DNA of 7,436 bases from Desulfobacterales bacterium (GTDB lineage: Bacteria > Desulfobacterota > Desulfobacteria > Desulfobacterales > 4be13), in contig JAOZLU010000345.1 in the NCBI GenBank assembly GCA_029934695.1, forward strand, positions 1 to 7,436. Direction: 5' to 3'. Positions 5,082 to 7,436 of this stretch are shown piece by piece. A program made the position numbers and the translations under genes. A model generated the notes under the pieces. The model worked only from the letters and a program-made list of their open reading frames with translations. It made no database searches and was not told the origin of the DNA. Every line of letters begins with the position of its first letter. Positions within the stretch are counted from its first letter, which is position 1.

Positions 5082-6771
5082 CTGGCGTGAAACAACGGTT
5101 TCAGAGGATGAGACACATCATTTATGGAAGGAGAAGCCGCTTTATTCAAAACGGTTTGTCTCTGTTTTAAAATTTCACAGTCCGGGGCTCGCACCTGTTC
5201 TGGACGAAAGCGGTGCATACCACATCAATATCAGGGGAGAGAGTCTCTGTCCTCAGCGATATTTCCGCACCTTTGGATTTTATGAAGGAAAAGCCGCCAT
5301 AGAGAGCGGAGACGGAGGATGGTTTCATATTAGTTCCGACGGATCCCGGCTTTATCCCGAACATTATCGGTGGTGTGGAAATTTTCAGGGAGATCATTGC
5401 ACAGTACGAGATACCAGTGGGAGATACTTTCATTTGAATAACCATGGGAAACCGGCTTACGCGGCTCGCTGGCGATATGCCGGAGATTTCCGAGACGGAA
5501 TGGCTGTAGTGCAGAATGATGAAGGAATGCACTCCCACATTCATCCGGACGGGGAACTGATTCATCAGAAATGGTTCTCTGACCTTGATGTTTTTCATAA
5601 AGGTTTGGCAAGAGCGCGTGACAAAGAGGGATGGTTCCATGTCAACAGAAACGGAACGCCGGTTTATGAAAGACGGTTTAATCAGGTGGAGCCTTTTTAT
5701 AACGGTCAGGCCAGAGTGGAAACTTCTGACGGGGCCTTACGAATCATCAATGAACAGGGAAAAACCCTGACCCAGTTGCGTTCTTCTCAGCAGGACCCGT
5801 TGCACACTGTATCACGGGATATTGTGGGTTACTGGCGAACCTATACGATTTACGCGGCAGTACAGTTGAAAATTTTTGATGCTCTGCCAGGTGCGATTCC
5901 GCAAGTTGCTGGGAAAAGCAGTCTTTCAGAGGACTCGGCCAAACGAATTTTGCGGGCTTTATGGGAGATGAACCTGATTCATTACGACGGGGAGACAAAA
6001 GTGTATTCCAACCTGGCCGGAGGCGAACTGCTGAAGCGTAATGAAGCATATTCACTTGCTCCTGCATCAATATCCTTTACTGAAACTCATGTTTCTTCAT
6101 GGGAATTGCTGGCAGCGTCTTTGCAAACAGGAAAATCCGCTTTTCTGGGATGTAAAGACAAAGACTGGTTTCAGAACTTATATCAGAATCAGGATTATAT
6201 GAAAGAATATCAAAAGGCCATGGATACTTACGCGCTTCATGATTACAGGGAGATTGCCGAATTCATTGATGGCGGTAAACACCGGAAAGTCATTGACGCG
6301 GGAGGCGGAAAGGGAACAGTGATTAAAAATCTGCTGACAGCTTATCCCCGTCTGTGCGGCATTCTGCTGGAGCGTCCCGAAGTGGTCGAGCAAATCTCTG
6401 TTCCGCAGGAGTTAGCGGATCGTTTTACAGTAAAATCTTTTGATCTTTTTTCGCCCTGGCCCGAATCGGGTGACGCTGTCATCCTTGCCAGAGTTCTGCA
6501 TGACTGGGATGATGAACATGCTTTGAGGATTCTCAAATTTGCAAAAGAGTCGCTTTCATCAGACGGAACTCTTTACCTTTTTGAACTGCTGCTTTCAGAG
6601 GAATCACCGGATGGCGGATTGTTAGATCTCAATATGCTGGCAACGACTGGCGGAAGAGAACGCTCTTATGAGGCGTTCTCAGAATTACTTGCATCCGCGG
6701 GCTTTGTGGTATATGAAAAACATTCCCTGTCCAGCGTAGTCAACCTGATAATTACAGGACTGAGAAAATGA
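5071..6771 (+). CDS. WG-type repeat domain fused to a SAM-dependent O-methyltransferase
   Basis: The protein of 566 residues has two parts. Residues about 24-235 hold five full and two partial repeats of about 35 residues, of the form WFHI..DG..LY...Y..V..F..G.A.V...DG, starting near 46, 83, 119, 154 and 188; these resemble WG (KWG) repeats, which build beta-rich, propeller-like or solenoid folds thought to bind partners. Residues about 245-566 are a plant-COMT/acetylserotonin-type methyltransferase (Methyltransf_2). It has a winged-helix dimerisation region (250-330), the SAM motif VIDAGGGKG (407-415) and LHDWDDEHALRIL (476-488), in which His477 matches the catalytic base of O-methyltransferases, then LLDLNML (517-523). 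It probably methylates a hydroxyl, with the repeats holding the substrate or a partner enzyme. The start overlaps the preceding gene by eleven bases and has a G-rich ribosome site. The repeat part and the enzyme are in one uninterrupted frame, so this is a real fusion. Confidence 0.88.
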   Translation: MTINWRETTVSEDETHHLWKEKPLYSKRFVSVLKFHSPGLAPVLDESGAYHINIRGESLCPQRYFRTFGFYEGKAAIESGDGGWFHISSDGSRLYPEHYRWCGNFQGDHCTVRDTSGRYFHLNNHGKPAYAARWRYAGDFRDGMAVVQNDEGMHSHIHPDGELIHQKWFSDLDVFHKGLARARDKEGWFHVNRNGTPVYERRFNQVEPFYNGQARVETSDGALRIINEQGKTLTQLRSSQQDPLHTVSRDIVGYWRTYTIYAAVQLKIFDALPGAIPQVAGKSSLSEDSAKRILRALWEMNLIHYDGETKVYSNLAGGELLKRNEAYSLAPASISFTETHVSSWELLAASLQTGKSAFLGCKDKDWFQNLYQNQDYMKEYQKAMDTYALHDYREIAEFIDGGKHRKVIDAGGGKGTVIKNLLTAYPRLCGILLERPEVVEQISVPQELADRFTVKSFDLFSPWPESGDAVILARVLHDWDDEHALRILKFAKESLSSDGTLYLFELLLSEESPDGGLLDLNMLATTGGRERSYEAFSELLASAGFVVYEKHSLSSVVNLIITGLRK

Positions 6772-7436
6772 AAAATAAATCCATACCTCCTTTTATGGCA
6801 GAAAGTCTGGCACTGGTCCCTGAAAATACGAACGCGGCCCTGCTGATCCGCCATTCTATCCGTTATCCCATCCCTCCGGGAGATTTCGGCAATGACATCC
6901 CTCTGACACCTGAGGGCATTCTCCTCGCCGAGGAATGGGGCAGGCAGTTGAACAGGTATATCGGCAAGATATTTTCCAGTCCCGTGGGGCGATGTGTTGA
7001 AACAGGCAGGGCCGTTTTAAAGGGAACCGGTCAGAATAAGAGGACTGTTCACACTGACCCCGCTCTGTCCGAATCCTTTGTCCATGATATTAACGTCGCT
7101 GGGCCGGTTTTCATGGAGCACGATCCGATATGGGTAATGAACCGGTTATTACAGAATATCCCCGTACCGGGCATGGTCCCTGTGGAACAGGGAGTAAAGC
7201 GAATCATGACATTTATGTTCTCGAATTTCTCAGATACGCGCCCCTGTCTGAATCTGCACATCACCCACGACAGCCTTCTGTCTCCTGTTATCTGTTATCT
7301 TCTGGGCAGAAACACCGTTGATGAGGAAGACTGGCCCCGGATGCTGGAGGGTGCTTTTTTCTGGTATGAGGGACCCGAGCTTTTTCTGAGTTGGCGCGGA
7401 GCAAGGTGGAATATCGGCCGGGATCTGTTTCAGAGG
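6768..7436 (+). CDS. Histidine phosphatase family protein, 3' end cut by the window edge
   Basis: From ATG 6768, 223 codons run open to the last base. LLIRHSIRYP (25-34) is the phosphohistidine motif of the superfamily (Arg28, His29, Arg32) with Ser in place of the usual Gly of RHG. LTPEGILLAEEWGRQL (46-61) and IFSSPVGRCVETGRAVL (68-84) match the next conserved blocks, the latter with Arg75. ITHDSLL (165-171) supplies the second catalytic His167, followed by Asp168. The expected catalytic set is therefore present. Such enzymes remove phosphate from sugars, nucleotides, lipids or proteins. The start overlaps the stop of the methyltransferase by four bases, so translation is coupled and the phosphatase probably acts in the same pathway, perhaps on a phosphorylated sugar intermediate. 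No signal peptide is seen, which points to the cytoplasm. Exact substrate unknown. Confidence 0.85.
   Translation, partial: MKNKSIPPFMAESLALVPENTNAALLIRHSIRYPIPPGDFGNDIPLTPEGILLAEEWGRQLNRYIGKIFSSPVGRCVETGRAVLKGTGQNKRTVHTDPALSESFVHDINVAGPVFMEHDPIWVMNRLLQNIPVPGMVPVEQGVKRIMTFMFSNFSDTRPCLNLHITHDSLLSPVICYLLGRNTVDEEDWPRMLEGAFFWYEGPELFLSWRGARWNIGRDLFQR

Noticed and set aside
5167..5640. 157-codon open frame on the minus strand opposite the WG repeats
   Set aside because: The repeated sense-strand codons keep the opposite frame open; the sense protein is the real product.

Overview
The window looks like an accessory, horizontally shaped stretch of a Gram-negative bacterial chromosome with three blocks. 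The GT4, WG-repeat and SPASM protein styles, and an AT-rich gene with a relic duplication of its 5' end, would fit an anaerobic Desulfobacterota-type genome. That assignment is a low-confidence impression and not a measurement. The left block (1-864) is clearly richer in A/T than the right block (2737-7436), judged by counting sample lines (about 30% G+C in 241-300 against about 57% in 5461-5520).

Block 1 (1-1024): a minus-strand gene of unknown function runs off the left edge. Its 5' end and upstream palindrome are present a second time, degraded, directly upstream (772-891 and 905-1024).

Block 2 (1025-2555): a 280-base control region contains a 16-bp palindrome, a plausible sigma70-type promoter, four copies of a GAACCAA motif in two orientations and a hairpin. 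It leads to a small DUF4258-like protein (1304-1612), then a strong intercistronic hairpin, then a full-length radical SAM protein that matches viperin along its whole length (1704-2555). Prokaryotic viperins (pVips) are antiviral enzymes that make 3'-deoxy-3',4'-didehydro nucleotides which terminate phage RNA synthesis. This is the best-supported functional call in the window.

Block 3 (2556-7436): after a nested palindromic element (2623-2706) comes a tightly packed operon with overlapping genes: a GT4 glycosyltransferase, a radical SAM/SPASM enzyme, a fusion of WG-type repeats to an O-methyltransferase, and a histidine phosphatase cut by the right edge. These four are translationally coupled and probably act in one pathway that modifies a glycan, glycoconjugate or peptide. 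No precursor peptide gene is visible and the product is unknown. Whether block 3 has anything to do with the viperin block is open: it has its own candidate promoter and is separated by the palindromic element.

No tRNA, rRNA, CRISPR array, transposase or integrase was seen.
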